From: Beaufortia kweichowensis
Taxonomy: Eukaryota > Chordata > Actinopteri > Cypriniformes > Gastromyzontidae
Assembly (NCBI GenBank): GCA_019155185.1
Contig: CM032808.1
Span: 1,261,185-1,325,184 of the forward strand
Direction of reading: 5' to 3'
Length of the DNA stretch: 64,000 nt
The notes under the pieces were generated by a model. The model was not told the origin of the DNA. It did not search any database and saw only the letters and a program-made list of their open reading frames with translations. Position numbers and translations under genes: made by a program. This document shows positions 45,145 to 56,915 of the stretch, piece after piece (the stretch's first letter is position 1; each line of letters begins with the position of its first letter).

Positions 45145-47129
45145 GATAACGCTCAATGAAACAATATATAAAGGCACTTAACTTGGATCTTATATATGAA
45201 AGTAGTAGATAGTTAGTAAAAACAAATGTGATAATCATCAACAATTACTCTATAAATGCTGTCATCTGGTACATAACTTCTTCGTTAGTGAAGCATCAGC
45301 TGCTCTGTTCTGTGTCAGTCGGACAGCTAGATTTATTAGTGACGTCAGTGAGAAAAGTTATCCTCTGTTTATGACTGAATAATCATTATGTCAAACTTGT
45401 GATATGCATTAAACACAAACCACAAATGAATTATAAAATGTTTTTATTTCTAAAGACTAGTCTCTATACATATCTCTCTATATATATAAAACGCTAATAT
45501 ACAACATTATAGAGTTGAGTCGTATTTAATGGTTTTGTATTGTCTTTTCTGTAAGATGCATTAATAAATGGAAATAAAGCTTTAATGTTGTTGGTGCTTG
45601 AGTTTGTATCGTGGCCTTGATCTTCTGACAACAGATGTGAGAAGAACATTTATATATTAAATAACACATGGAATGAGAGAATCTGAACCAGTGACTCTCA
45701 GAATGTGTGAATAAATGCAGACAAAAATCCTTCAATTATGAAGCCTGAGAACAATAACAGATACACAACACCATTTCATGTGTGTATGATAAAGATTTAT
45801 TTATTATTATATAGAATTGAGGTAACAAGAGACGCTGGAAACTGAAAATGACTATATTACTGTTCATAATTTCCCCACTTATTACAGTTCATTATTCATT
45901 TTTTACCTTTGTACAAATGAAGTTTTTATTAGAATAAATGATTTATATGGAAGTCCTATCAGGAACACAAGGCAGATTTCACTTTATTGTTAATGTGTGC
46001 AAGAAGAAAAAAAATATTAGACCAATAATTGTTTTATCAGTATTTTGGATAGAGCTTCTCTCATCCTTAAGTCAAGGATTGTTTTGATTAAATGCCTGAA
46101 ATAAAGTCTGTGGTTAACTCGTCACATTTTATGTGACACCAGTAATAGCTCACTTCTCGCCTAAAAATTTGGAAACTTCGACTACTCAATTTTTTTGTTA
46201 CTTGTTACTTGTTTCAATCAGTTCAATTAGGGTTCATGGCCACAACTAACAATTGACAGTTATGCAATCTGAAAAAAAGTCACAAAAATCTTGAATTTAA
46301 CACTGTAAAACTCAAAAACAAGGTGACAAAAATTGTGGATTGAATTGTGAAGATTCCTTATCAGACACCATGTTTAAGATAGGCTGCACAATATATCGAA
46401 ACCATCAAAGTATTGCAGATGTGCATATCACAATATGTGTATGGCAATAGTTTGCAATAACTGAATGCTATGATCAACATTCAAAAAGAATGTGTTACAT
46501 AACCAACACATATTATATATCACATTATTTAGCATTTTTCTTCAATGTTGTGCAGCTCTAGTAAACCCTTTCAGCTTTATTATGAATGAAACACCTTATT
46601 ATATGTGTAATCAGAAGGAGTTTTATTTAAGTATGTCATCTTTTCTCTTCGGGCAAGTAGCTTTTCAATAAAAAATTGAGATCAATTTCATTATTTATCA
46701 AGTCTGGAGTCAGACATTTTATTACAGATTATAATGTTAAAATAGAGATTTAAGAGGTCAGGCCTAGAAACAAAATAAAATAAAAATATGACGGATTTAT
46801 TAGATTTATTAGCATTATTAAAAGTAAAATTTCCATGGGACTCCATAGTATAAAACAACTATATGCTAACATGCATTTATTTTTGTTATTTTAATTAAAT
46901 AAATGAATTAAATACTAACAAAACTAGAAGACTATGGCAAATGTTTCTGCATATTTGGGAATGGTACTGTAGCTTAATAATGCCATAAGTTATTAATACA
47001 TTATCTAGAACCTGATCACGTAACTGTATCTGAACAGAGTGATATATAGATAACAAAACCGTGAACGTCTATGACATTAGCTTTTGTTTAACAATGAATC
47101 ATTCAGTCTAATGACACACATACATGTAT
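45145..47129. other. intergenic region between irf9 and emc9 (tail to tail)
   Basis: AT-rich sequence holding the two convergent 3' UTRs and a small hAT-type MITE at 46380-46561. No other gene seen. Confidence 0.5.
46380..46561. mobile_element. hAT-type MITE
   Basis: Starts TAGGCTGCACAATATATCG and ends with the inverted counterpart (reverse complement TAGAGCTGCACAACATTG). The interior word GTGCATATCACAATATGTG matches a common fish hAT-related short element. About 180 bp, no coding capacity. Confidence 0.65.
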
Positions 47130-49338
47130 TCACACAGTTCCATTGGCTGGAGAGACCAGCTCCATTATCTTAGCATTGAGTTTCTGATTGGTCCAGTCTT
47201 TTGTGATGTCATCTAAATGGCTGTCAAAATCCACCAAGAGCGCCTGATCGCCCGAGCTGAAGAGCTGTTGAGCTATCGAACAAGTTTCCTCCCACTGCCG
47301 GAGCATTATTCTACAATAAAAACACACATCAATAACATCATTTTACACAAAAACATGTGTGATTGATAATACTTTTATCATTAACATCTAAATATAAAGC
47401 AGGAACAGTAACATATCCGTTGAGATTTACTCACGTGTGTTTGTCTTTAAGAGCCCAGCGTGCATCTTTACGTTCATACATGACGATTGGAGGAACACGA
47501 CAGCCTGGAAACATCTTTCCTCCATCAATCTGAGAAACACGTTTTTTCATTAAAACATACTTTTCAAGTCAGTTTTCGTACAAAGGTTATAAGGTTGTTG
47601 TAAACTTTACCATGAGTAAGATGGCATTATGACACTGTTCTGAGATCTTGTCTGCGATCTTTACAGCATAAGGTGTCGGACTGAAAAACAATTACAGCGA
47701 AAGTAAAAGTGAATACAGATGTAGAATGAAGTCAGGTAAGGAAAAAAGATGATGGAATACCTGCTGTCTGATACACAAGCATTAGCCTGATAATATCCCA
47801 CAATCCTCTGCTGCGTTTGTGAACACCAAACATCCACCTGTGACATGAAAAAAGAGACACATGAAAGAATCAGAATCAGAAGATCTTTATTGCCAAGTGT
47901 GTTTGAGCACACAAAGAAATTTTCTTTGGAGTTGGAAACCTTCTAACACACACACACACAAGACAGTGCCAAGACAAACAATTTACAGTGTAGCAAAAAA
48001 TTAAAATTGACCTATAGAATATAAATGAATGTGTGTGTGTGTATATATATTATTAACACATAAAAGTAAACGAGAATTGAAAGAGAATTGTGCAGAGAAG
48101 GGGAACAGTAGAATATAAGAAGCGTTGTATTGATAGCATGTTGTTAAATGTACATATTTACAGACAAAGTGGTGTTATGTACATGACGCACAAAATTAAT
48201 GTTCATGGTGCTAGAAAACTGATGTGTGAGCGAATCAGTCAAACTCAGTTGTGTGATGGGGTCAGTGACAGGTGTGTGGTGTTGTGTAGCGTGTACCTGT
48301 GTGAGAGCGAGTTGTGTGATGGGGGTCAGTGACAGGTGTGTGGTGTTGTGTAGCGTGTACCTGTGTGAGAGCGAGTTGTGTGATGGGGTCAGTGACAGGT
48401 GTGTGGTGTTGTGTAGCGTGTACCTGTGTGAGAGCGAGTTGTGTGATGGGGTCAGTGACAGGTGTGTAGTGTTGTGTATGGGGGCAGTGACAGGTGTGTG
48501 GTGTTGTGGTACCTGTGTGAGAGCCGCCGAGTTGTGTGATGGGGTCAGTGACAGGTGTGTGGTGTTTGTGTGTACCCTGTGTGAGAGCGAGTTGTGTGAT
48601 GGGGTGTACCTGTGTGTAGGCGTGTACCTGTGTGAGCGAGTTGTGTGATGGGGTCAGTGACAGGTGTGTAGTGTTGTGTAGCGTGTACCTGTGTGAGAGG
48701 CGAAGTTGTGTGATGGGGTCAGTGACAGGTGTGTGGTGTTGTGTAGCGTGTACCTGTGTGAGAGCCGAAGTTGTGTGATGGGGTCAGTGACAGGTGTGTA
48801 GTGTTGTGTAGCGTGTACCTGTGTGAGAGCGAAGTTGTGTGATGGGGTCAGTGACAGGTGTGTGGTGTTGTGTAGCGTGTACCTGTGTGAGAGCGAGAGA
48901 GTTGTGTGATGGGGTCAGTGACAGGTGTGTGGTGTTGTGTAAGCGTGTACCTGTGTGAGAGCCGAGTTGTGTGATGGGGTCAGTGACAGGTGTGTGGTGT
49001 TGTGTAGCGTGTACCTGTGTGAGAGCGAGTTGTGTGATGGGGTCAGTGACAGGTGTGTAGTGTTGTGTAGCGTGTACCTGTGTGAGAGCGAGTTGTGTGA
49101 TGGGGTCAGTGACAGGTGTGTAGTGTTGTGTAGCGTGTACCTGTGTGAGAGCGAGTTGTGTGATGGGGGTCAGTGACAGGTGAGAATGCAGCAGCGGCAC
49201 ACAGTCAGTGACACAGACAGCAGCGCCTCCTGCAGGACTGGAGGACAGCAGCAGTCCATTCACACTGCAGCGAGGAAACTGACTGGCGTGCAGGTACATC
49301 TTCACATAAGCCAGACACGATAACTCCACCTCAGCCAT
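47130..49338 (-). CDS. emc9: ER membrane protein complex subunit 9 (EMC8/9 family)
   Basis: Cytosolic MPN-like subunit of the EMC, which inserts membrane proteins into the ER. Exons on the minus strand: 49338-49141, 47837-47761, 47680-47611, 47529-47435, 47310-47130; 621 nt, 206 aa (human EMC9 208). Signatures: MAEVELSCLAYVKMYLHA, VNGLLLSSSP, TDCVPLLHSHLSLTPI, then VDVWCSQTQQRIVGYYQANA, PPIVMYERKDARW, FDSHLDDITKDWTNQKLNAK. Paralogue EMC8 is the alternative; position between irf9 and psme2 supports EMC9. The exon 1 donor is CAG/GTACACG at 49141/49140, and the intron behind it starts with about 15 copies of that same exon-donor junction (48228-49182), so several donors compete in principle. Confidence 0.9.
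47868..47965. mobile_element. fish interspersed repeat fragment in emc9 intron 1
   Basis: AATCAGAATCAGAAGATCTT, TTATTGCCAAGTGTGTTTG and CACACAAAGAAATTTTCTTT together match a very common teleost repeat end, followed by a CA run. Confidence 0.7.
48228..49182. repeat. 63-bp minisatellite made of the emc9 exon 1/donor junction
   Basis: About 15 copies (counted by CAGTGACAG) of a roughly 63-bp unit. On the minus strand each unit reads: end of exon 1 (CTGTCACTGACCCCATCAC, ACAACTCGCTCTCACACAG) followed by the donor GTACACGCTAC and an intron start ACAACACCACACAC. Most units are 63 bp, a multiple of three, and the emc9 frame stays open through several of them. Some copies differ by 1-4 bp indels and two (near 48480 and 48600) are rearranged. 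Confidence 0.93.
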
Positions 49339-50495
49339 CTCACAAACACAACAAAACCAGTCAAAAACACAGTTAAAGTTAAAGGGATGTGTTCATATTA
49401 AAGACTGTAAACGCACACTGGCAGAACTGCTGAAGGTCACGTGTGTTTGTGTTATTATATAAAGGAGAATGGTATGCTTATATCAGTCAGTTTTTATTCT
49501 AAAGACCCTAAACATTAGACAGACAACGACATGAACACGATACAATACACAAAAACACCGCATATGTTATAATAAATACAGGACGATACTTCACATAATA
49601 TACACGACATTACAATAAATACAGTAAACATTATATAAGAATATACACATGTCATATCACTGAATTAACTTCTCGGAGTTAATAATGCGGTTTTGTTCAC
49701 ATGATGAAGCAGAAATGACTGAATGACTGAACGCGAGACATTTATTTTATAATTTGAACTGAATATATAACACATCATCTATCACACAGAAACATCATTT
49801 ACCTTTATATCGATTTCTTCTGTGCAGAAGTCAAAAAACACATGAAATCTGACTGTATTTAATCAGTTTGTGTTGATGGTGTAAATAGCCGACACTAATG
49901 CGGTGTCTTCTTCTTCTGTGTGTGTTTATTGTCGGACACACTGACGCGTTACTGCCACCTGCTGGACATGAACGGAACACACACACAATTTTTCTGCATT
50001 TGTACATTTTCAAATAAACATAATTTCTAAGCTGTTTTCCGCATAGTTTAATCAATTTAATCAATTAAATTATGATGTGATAAAATGTATTTTACAATAT
50101 GTAGCATCATATTACCTTACCTAAAAGAAATTCATTTTATTAAACCTAAGTTCTTAATGCAAAGTTCAAGTATATTTTTAGTATAGTAGTACTAGTAAAC
50201 TTTAAAGAATTGGCCTACTTTTTAGTTGAAAAGTGTACTATGAAGTATGCTTTAAGTGTAGGTGCGCAGCTGTTTATAACTATTGTTTTCTGAGAAGAAC
50301 ATAAAGTATATTTCTAAGAATTACATAAAAAAGATCAAATTAGAAGACGTAAACTAATAGCACACTTTTCACTGTCTCGTGGGGTCAAGTGCACCTGCTG
50401 TAAGGGTCTGTGCACCTAACTTTATGATTTATTAACGAAGGATGTTGTTTATCTTTAACACATGCTGTCGAGCTGAATATACATTTCAAAACATA

Positions 50496-50519
50496 ATATA
50501 TATATATATATATATATAT
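50496..50519. repeat. TA microsatellite
   Basis: About twelve TA dinucleotides, roughly 140 nt upstream of the psme2 ATG. Confidence 0.9.
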
Positions 50520-50600
50520 GTCTGAAAGCTTCGTTTACTTTATTTGATTTCATTGTGTGTTGAATTGTGGGCGTGAAGAGTTGAAATCGAAAGTGCCGTC

Positions 50601-50613
50601 AAGTGAAAGTGAA
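50601..50613 (+). promoter_or_regulatory. ISRE/IRF-type element upstream of psme2
   Basis: AAGTGAAAGTGAA contains tandem GAAA-type half sites spaced like IRF/ISRE elements and lies about 50 nt before the psme2 ATG. PSME2 is interferon-inducible in other vertebrates, so the site is plausible; use here is inferred. Confidence 0.55.
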
Positions 50614-50660
50614 TCGCCGCAACGATCGCACAACATCGTGCTGTTGATTTCCTGTTCAAT

Positions 50661-53600
50661 ATGTCCAAATCCAGCGTGATGAAGATAAACACTGATAATG
50701 CTGTCAGGGTAAGAGTACTTTATACTGTTTATTGCATATCAATTGAAACAAATTCTGTAAAAATCGTGTGCAACAGCTGTAGTGATCTGACATTGACAAC
50801 TAGACGACTTATGATGACTTATGATTTATTATGATCTATTTTGTGCATATATTTCATACATATACATATATTAAGTTAATAAAATGCTTCGTGTCGATTG
50901 TTTGGTGATAACTCTCTGTATGTACAAATATAAAATCCTGAGTCACACTTCCTTGTTTAAGGTTTAAAAGTGAAAGTAAACACGTCACCGGCACAAAGAA
51001 AACAGATAAAACATTGCTTTGTTTTCTGTATTCAGATCGAAAACTACCGCCAGTCACTTTATAAACAGGTATGAATTCATTTCTTTGTAATTATTCGTGC
51101 ATATATGTGGGATTGTTGTAGTAAATGTCTGTGTGTTTGTAGGCAGAAGAGCTTTTTTCCAATTACATTCCTCTAAAGATCACCCAGTTTGACAAACTGC
51201 TGAAGGTACATGTAATCATTTCATCAGTTGTAATATTATTCATATGGTGTGTTTAATGTAGATTTATTTGTATGTTTGTATAGAATACAAATGAATAGAA
51301 AAGTCAATCACCTTCATCAGTATTGTAAGAAGCAGATGAATTCTCTCACGGCCGTTTTGTTTTCAGGGGGATGAGTTGAGTATTACTGATCTTCAGTCCA
51401 TCCACGCACCCCTGGACATTCCCATCCCTGACCCACCGGCTCCTGAAGATGAGGTGAGCACCCACCTAAACGTTCAACATGAGGCTTACTGGAGTTATCT
51501 TGTTTCATATTCATCTTATTATATAATATAGGAGATGGAGACAGATAAGAATGAAGATGAGAAAAAGAAAAAAGGTAATTTTGTTTTACACACACATACA
51601 CTAGAAACATACAGGTATATAACAGGTATAAAATACCTCACATTATGCTGATCAAAAAGAGGTGTTTAAGATATTTATTAAACAAAGATAACAAAAATCT
51701 TAAAGATTGTGTATAGATTTTTTGTTTTTATGTTTTTTCAGCTCCCAAGTGTGGCTTCATCAAAGGAAATGAGCGGATTGTGAAGTTGCTGGATATTGTG
51801 AAACCAGAGATTGTTGCTCTAAAGGAGACCTGTATCACTGTAAGTAGCCAAAAATGACTTTTAAAATGAAATTATTTAAATGTAGTTTATTTAACAAAGT
51901 TCAGGAGGAGCATGGTCATGTAATCCAACCAATCAATGCAGAGAGGTCTCTCTATATATAGCCGTCCCTCTCCGCTGTCTCGTGACAGTTTTTTGCAGCA
52001 TCCCTCCTCCACCCCATCGCCTCTCTCTCGACCGTATCTATCCCAGTTAAAAAAGGTGGGAGGACTCTGGGTCCAGGCTAACATTCCTCCCCTCGGACAG
52101 CACGCCAAATATGCTTTGTTTTATATCTGATTTCATGTTAGTGCGAACTCGTGAATTAATTGTATAATAAATCTAAATAATTGTAACCAAATTAAATTCT
52201 CAAAGATATAAACAGTCAAATGATAAGACATATTTGCTTTTGAAGGTGTCATGCTGGATTTCTCATCTTATCCCAAAGATAGAGGATGGGAATGATTTTG
52301 GAGTCGCAATTCAGGTAACTCACTCCAGACTTTCCATGTGTTTAATTATCTGCAATAAAATACAAATGTTTCCTTTTCAAATCTGAATGTTTGGTGCTTG
52401 TATCTAAAAAATGTGTGTAAATATTTTAGGAAAAAATCCTTGAGAGAATTACTGCTGTGAAGACGAAGCTGGAGACCTTTCAGACCAACATTAACAAGTA
52501 TGAAGAACTCTTCTGTATTCATTCAGCTGATGTTTATTAAAGCGCTAAACTCACATTACAGTGTGTTGATTCACAGATATTTCTCTGAGAGAGGTGATGC
52601 AGTGGCCAAAGCTTCTAAAGAAACCCATGTGGTGAGAGTCACCCATCCAATCTTTTTTTTCTTAATCTGATGTTATTATGGTCTAAATACAAGCTATACT
52701 TTTTGCAGCAGTATCTTACAAGAAATTAATCTAAAAATGATTTACTAAAGCTTTAAAAAGTACACAAAGCCATGAAAATAGTTATTGCCAGGTCATCATT
52801 TCCTACTTTAAGTACATTCTTTAGAAGAAAGTGAAATGAAATACTGGCACAGTCTTCAGGATGAAAACAGGATTTCAAAACTTCACCGTCAGTCTCACTG
52901 ATGATTATTGTGGATCTCATAGTGTATTACAGTGATTAGATTTCTCTTTTATAATGAACATTATGTCTCTTCTGCAGATGGATTATCGCTCTCTAGTGCA
53001 TGAGAAGGATGAAGCCGTTTATTCAGAGATCCGTGTGATGGTGCTTGATATACGCGGCTTCTATGTGAGTCATTCAACTTAATTCAACTTTTAAATGAGA
53101 TGAATAATAAAAAATCTGTTTATTAATGCATCACATTTTCTTCAAAGTCAAAAAGTTTGAATTTTAAATGAATTATTAGGGATGCTCATTACATATTCTT
53201 TCTCATAGAGGGTTTGGACTGCTTACAAATAAACTAATACATTTCATATAACTTACTTGTGTGGCAAGCCATGTAATAAGTGGGATAGCTCATTGTTATT
53301 CCAAAATATGAATACAAGTCCCCTCGCTTCAGGCAGTTATTTATATTTGTACAGTCTAAACTTTACATTGCATTATGTCCCTGATTGTAAGTATTATACA
53401 CTACATTAACAAATCATTTGATTAAAAGAATATTCCAGGTTAAACAGAAGTTCTATCTGAAGCCTATCAACAGCATTTGTGGCATAATATTGATTACCAT
53501 ATGTTGATATATATTTAAAGGAATAGTTCACCCAAACATTAACAAATGGTGGCACATTTAAGAATAATGAATTAAGAGTCTGTCTGCTAATCTTCGTTAT

Positions 53601-53793
53601 GTATTACACATACAGTTATTCCAGACAGAACTGTGTCAGACGTTTACTATAAATAAACTCATTTGTTTTTCTATTTTTAACATGTTTGTTGATTCTTTGT
53701 TTGTGTGTTCAGGCTGAACTGTATGATGTCATCAGTAAGAACCTGGAGAAGGTGGTAAACCCCAAAGGAGAAGAGAAGCCCTCCATGTACTGA
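50661..53793 (+). CDS. psme2: proteasome activator subunit 2 (PA28 beta)
   Basis: Subunit of the 11S regulator that caps the 20S proteasome and favours peptides for MHC class I. Exons: 50661-50708, 51036-51068, 51143-51205, 51367-51453, 51532-51574, 51742-51839, 52246-52314, 52430-52497, 52577-52631, 52978-53064, 53713-53793; 732 nt, 243 aa. Landmarks: an N-terminal helix (YRQSLYKQAEELF), APLDIPIPDPP, an acidic/lysine-rich linker (EMETDKNEDEKKKK), KCGFIKGNERI, HLIPKIEDGNDFGVAIQEK (activation-loop region), YFSERGDAVAKASKETHVMD and the C-terminus NPKGEEKPSMY. APLDIPIPDPPP and METDK are PA28 beta features that separate it from psme1. Poly(A) signals near 53843 and 53885. It converges on lsm5. 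Confidence 0.96.
51880..52130. mobile_element. possible LTR-like insertion in a psme2 intron
   Basis: A GC-richer block inside an AT-rich intron holds a TATA-like CTATATATAGCCG, a pyrimidine-rich stretch (CATCCCTCCTCCACCCC) and CCCCTCGGACAGCACGCC. The composition contrast suggests an insertion such as a solo LTR or SINE, but I could not define its ends. Confidence 0.3.
53515..53550. mobile_element. fragment of TTAAAGGAATAGTTCACCC repeat
   Basis: TTAAAGGAATAGTTCACCC and the following CAAACATTAACAAATG match the end of the same fish MITE family seen complete at 11081-11351; no second terminus was found. Confidence 0.55.
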
Positions 53794-54170
53794 GATGCAC
53801 AACAAAACCAGATTTCAATGTCTTTACATGTTTGACAATAATTTAATAAAACATCTCAAAACTGTTTGAAACATTTGCTGAAATCAATAAACATTTACTG
53901 TTAGTTTTACATTGTGTCAAACACTCATCAATGTCACATGTGAAATATGTTACACCTGACACTGGTATAAATGAATCACATCACAGAGCCGTTGATTTCT
54001 TTTATTGTAACACGGAACAAATGTTTACAAAAAACTTCTGTTACTTAAAGAATAAACGAATATAAAAACTTAAACACACTTGTGAAATAGGAAAATATTT
54101 AAAGCACAGAAATCTTCCATCAACTACAAGAACATAAATGGCATTTATTAGCTAAGGTGTTGTACATTTC

Positions 54171-56915
54171 TCAGACTTCTGGTCCTTCTCCTCCTGGAAT
54201 CAACTACAAAAAACAAAGACATAAATATGAATAAAACACAATACATGTTTTGTGTTTCTATACAGAATGTTGTTACACAAAACCTTTTTATTAGCAGTAA
54301 AGAACATCTTAAGGCTTCATCAAGCCAATCACAGTGACAACATTTCATTACATACAAAAATAATAACCAACATGTATTAAATGGACAAGTATACTCATTT
54401 TACACATGCTTATTGTCCTTGAAAACTGTAGTCCCCATTTACTTTTATTGGAGAAGAATAACTTGGACATAAATAACTCCACCATAATTTTCCACCAAAA
54501 TAAGTCATACCAGTGTGACAAAAGAAATGACAGTAAACGGACACTATATTCATCTCCTGTGATCTGATCACAAGTGTTCAGCGATTACACCTGCAGTGTC
54601 TCCTGTAACACTTGTGATTTGATGTGAAGAATGATATCATGACTACACATCACTTACTGTGTCAGTATATTAACAGATGTACAACAGCAGAAAAATATGT
54701 CCTGATATTACTGCTGAGGATACACTTTTAATCTGACGACGATCTATATTATATTTAGAGCATTAATAAATAAGTGTAAAGGATGATGGATTGTAATTTT
54801 TTACCATTGTGATGTTATTGCCATTGAGCAGAATCTGATCCAGTTTTGTGATTCGTCTTCCCTCTGGAGTGATTTCACTGTGACATGACAACAGTTATTC
54901 GACAAAGAAGCTAAAACAGTCAATCTCTGTGCAAGCATGTGAACACAAACACATCTAAGTACACAGTCTTTGTGTGTGTTGTATTTTGTTAAACTGGAAA
55001 CTTTGAAGACCCTCAGTTGCTTCTCTGCTATTTTTGTCTAATAATATATTTGTGATATATTTTATATTTTTATATACCGTTGTAGTTTTTTATATATTGT
55101 ATATTCATGCAATAATTAAAATCTAATATTTTTGTATTTTCATTATTGTCATAGCAAAGATACTTACAACTCTGTCACATCCTCAAGGACCATGTCTGAT
55201 AAACTGATCAAGAAATATTCAACTTATATCACAGAAAACACTATGAAAAATAAATAGTAATATAAATATTAACTTAACAATAAAGCTTTAAACATTTTAA
55301 TTTAATGAATTTCTAATCTAATGACATTGTCTGTGGGTGCTGACATTACGCTTAAAGGATACTGACAAAGTCATCGAACCCTAGCAGAGTTCCAACAATC
55401 TCTTTATCATTCTTCATGACGATGTGAATCCGTGAACCGATGCATTTATCTACCAGCTCTGAAAAACATCACAGAATCTATGACATATCACAGCACAGAA
55501 TACACACACACACACACACACACACAATTATAAGCTCCTTGGTATTGTTGTATTCATGTTTCTTTATCACAAGCCCCAATAAACAATTTAATTAGTTGCA
55601 ATTTAATTAGAAACTGATATAACATGTACTTAGAGTAGGGCATTCCGGTTTTTTTAATTGAAAACGTTTTTTTTAGAGGTTTTCATCTTACTGCTATCTC
55701 AGATATCAAAATGAGTGGTTTAAATACCACTTAAATACCACTATTTTAGTTCACAGAAATCCTATAAAGTTTGCCATCAAAAACGTGTGTTCTTTTTGTC
55801 ACATTTATAACGCATATATATTTCCATTTTTCAAATAGATAACCAATGTGTATGATATTTTTCTGATGTCCGGCCTGGTAAAATATAAAATGATAATTTA
55901 ATTTATTTGGATAATGCTGGAATTAATTCATTGTAATCCAAATGTAATTTCTTCCTCATATTCTTACACATATAAATTACTTTCTTTCTTGAAAGACAAA
56001 TAGAGAAACATTGAAGGCTGTTTCATCTGCTTTTGTGTTGTATAATGTTGAAACAGTAAGAAAACGGTTTAAAAAATAGTTTTTTCTTCCACATCCTTGT
56101 TACCCTCATGCCTATACATCAAACCCATTACAGTCCTTTATACCAGGGGTTCCCAAACATTTTTCATTAAGGACCCACTTAAACATCTATAATCTATCTC
56201 ACCATCCATTAAAATATTTTCTCATAAAGTAAAAACACCTTTATTGTTGTGTAGTAGAGTTTTATTTGACCTGTCGTTGTATGAATAAAGTCTATAGTTA
56301 ACCAGTTAAATGTCACTATTCCTCAGGAGGGACACCTATGTTATTTCCCTATTTACTTAAATATTTCATAGTTTAATTTTAATCTAATCATGACAATCTA
56401 TAACAATAAATATAGACAAAAGAAAATCATAAAAAAACTTAATGTTACTGTAATGTATAAAAATGAGAATCTTTAATATAATATCAAAGAATTAAAAATT
56501 GTAGTATACACAATTTCTGCTGTGACAGTTATCAGGTAAATTGCAATTGGACTTTTTGTGTCATTTACCACAACAGTCAAGAGGTTTTGTGCGATCCCAA
56601 CTCCTGCTTTATACAATATGTAAATAAAACTAACTTTAACATTCGCATTATATTCACTGTATTGATTTATAATTTTATTTAATGAGTCATCTGCCTCGAT
56701 GTGTTTCTTTAAAGCTATTTGCAACAACGTAAACTTGTGAGAAACGCTATGGAAATACATTTTATTTCAACAGGCCATGATGCGGGACTCTTTCTGCTTT
56801 CTAACCCCACACATATTATACTACAATAATGAGATAACTATTAAGGATGAAATTAAAAAGCACACATACCGAGTGGTAAAAGCTGAGAGGGATTTGTAGT
56901 CGCGACCGCCGCCAT
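54171..56915 (-). CDS. lsm5: U6 snRNA-associated Sm-like protein LSm5
   Basis: Component of the LSm1-7 ring (mRNA decay) and LSm2-8 ring (U6 snRNA). Exons on the minus strand: 56915-56870, 55458-55363, 55195-55168, 54877-54805, 54203-54171; 276 nt, 91 aa, the same length as human LSM5. It begins MAAVATTNPSQLLPLE, then VDKCIGSRIHIVMKNDKE, the Sm1 motif IVGTLLGFDDFVNMVLEDV, Sm2 ITKLDQILLNGNNIT, and ends PGGEGPEV. All junctions are GT-AG. The ATG lies in a CpG-containing 5' region. Adjacent to kbtbd2 as in other vertebrates. Confidence 0.96.
55501..55526. repeat. CA microsatellite
   Basis: About thirteen AC/CA units in lsm5 intron 1, about 40 nt from the exon 2 acceptor on the minus strand. Confidence 0.9.
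56142..56205. mobile_element. hAT-type repeat end in lsm5 intron 1
   Basis: CAGGGGTTCCCAAACATTTT followed by AAGGACCCACTT is the typical start of a common vertebrate/fish hAT element. Confidence 0.5.

Larger units (their letters stand above)
49339..50660. other. intergenic region between divergent emc9 and psme2
   Basis: Contains both 5' flanks. AT-rich, with a (TA)n run at 50496-50519 and an ISRE-like element at 50601-50613. No gene recognised. Confidence 0.5.

Noticed and set aside
48226..49176. Plus-strand frames of 80-140 codons, Cys-rich repeats
   Set aside because: Antisense shadow of the emc9 minisatellite; no start context, no family resemblance.
48228..49182. CRISPR-like array
   Set aside because: Whole unit is conserved, with no unique spacers, and the context is a vertebrate intron; it is a minisatellite.
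51887..52130. 73- and 64-codon frames in a psme2 intron
   Set aside because: Opposite-strand chance frames in a GC-rich insertion; no family resemblance.
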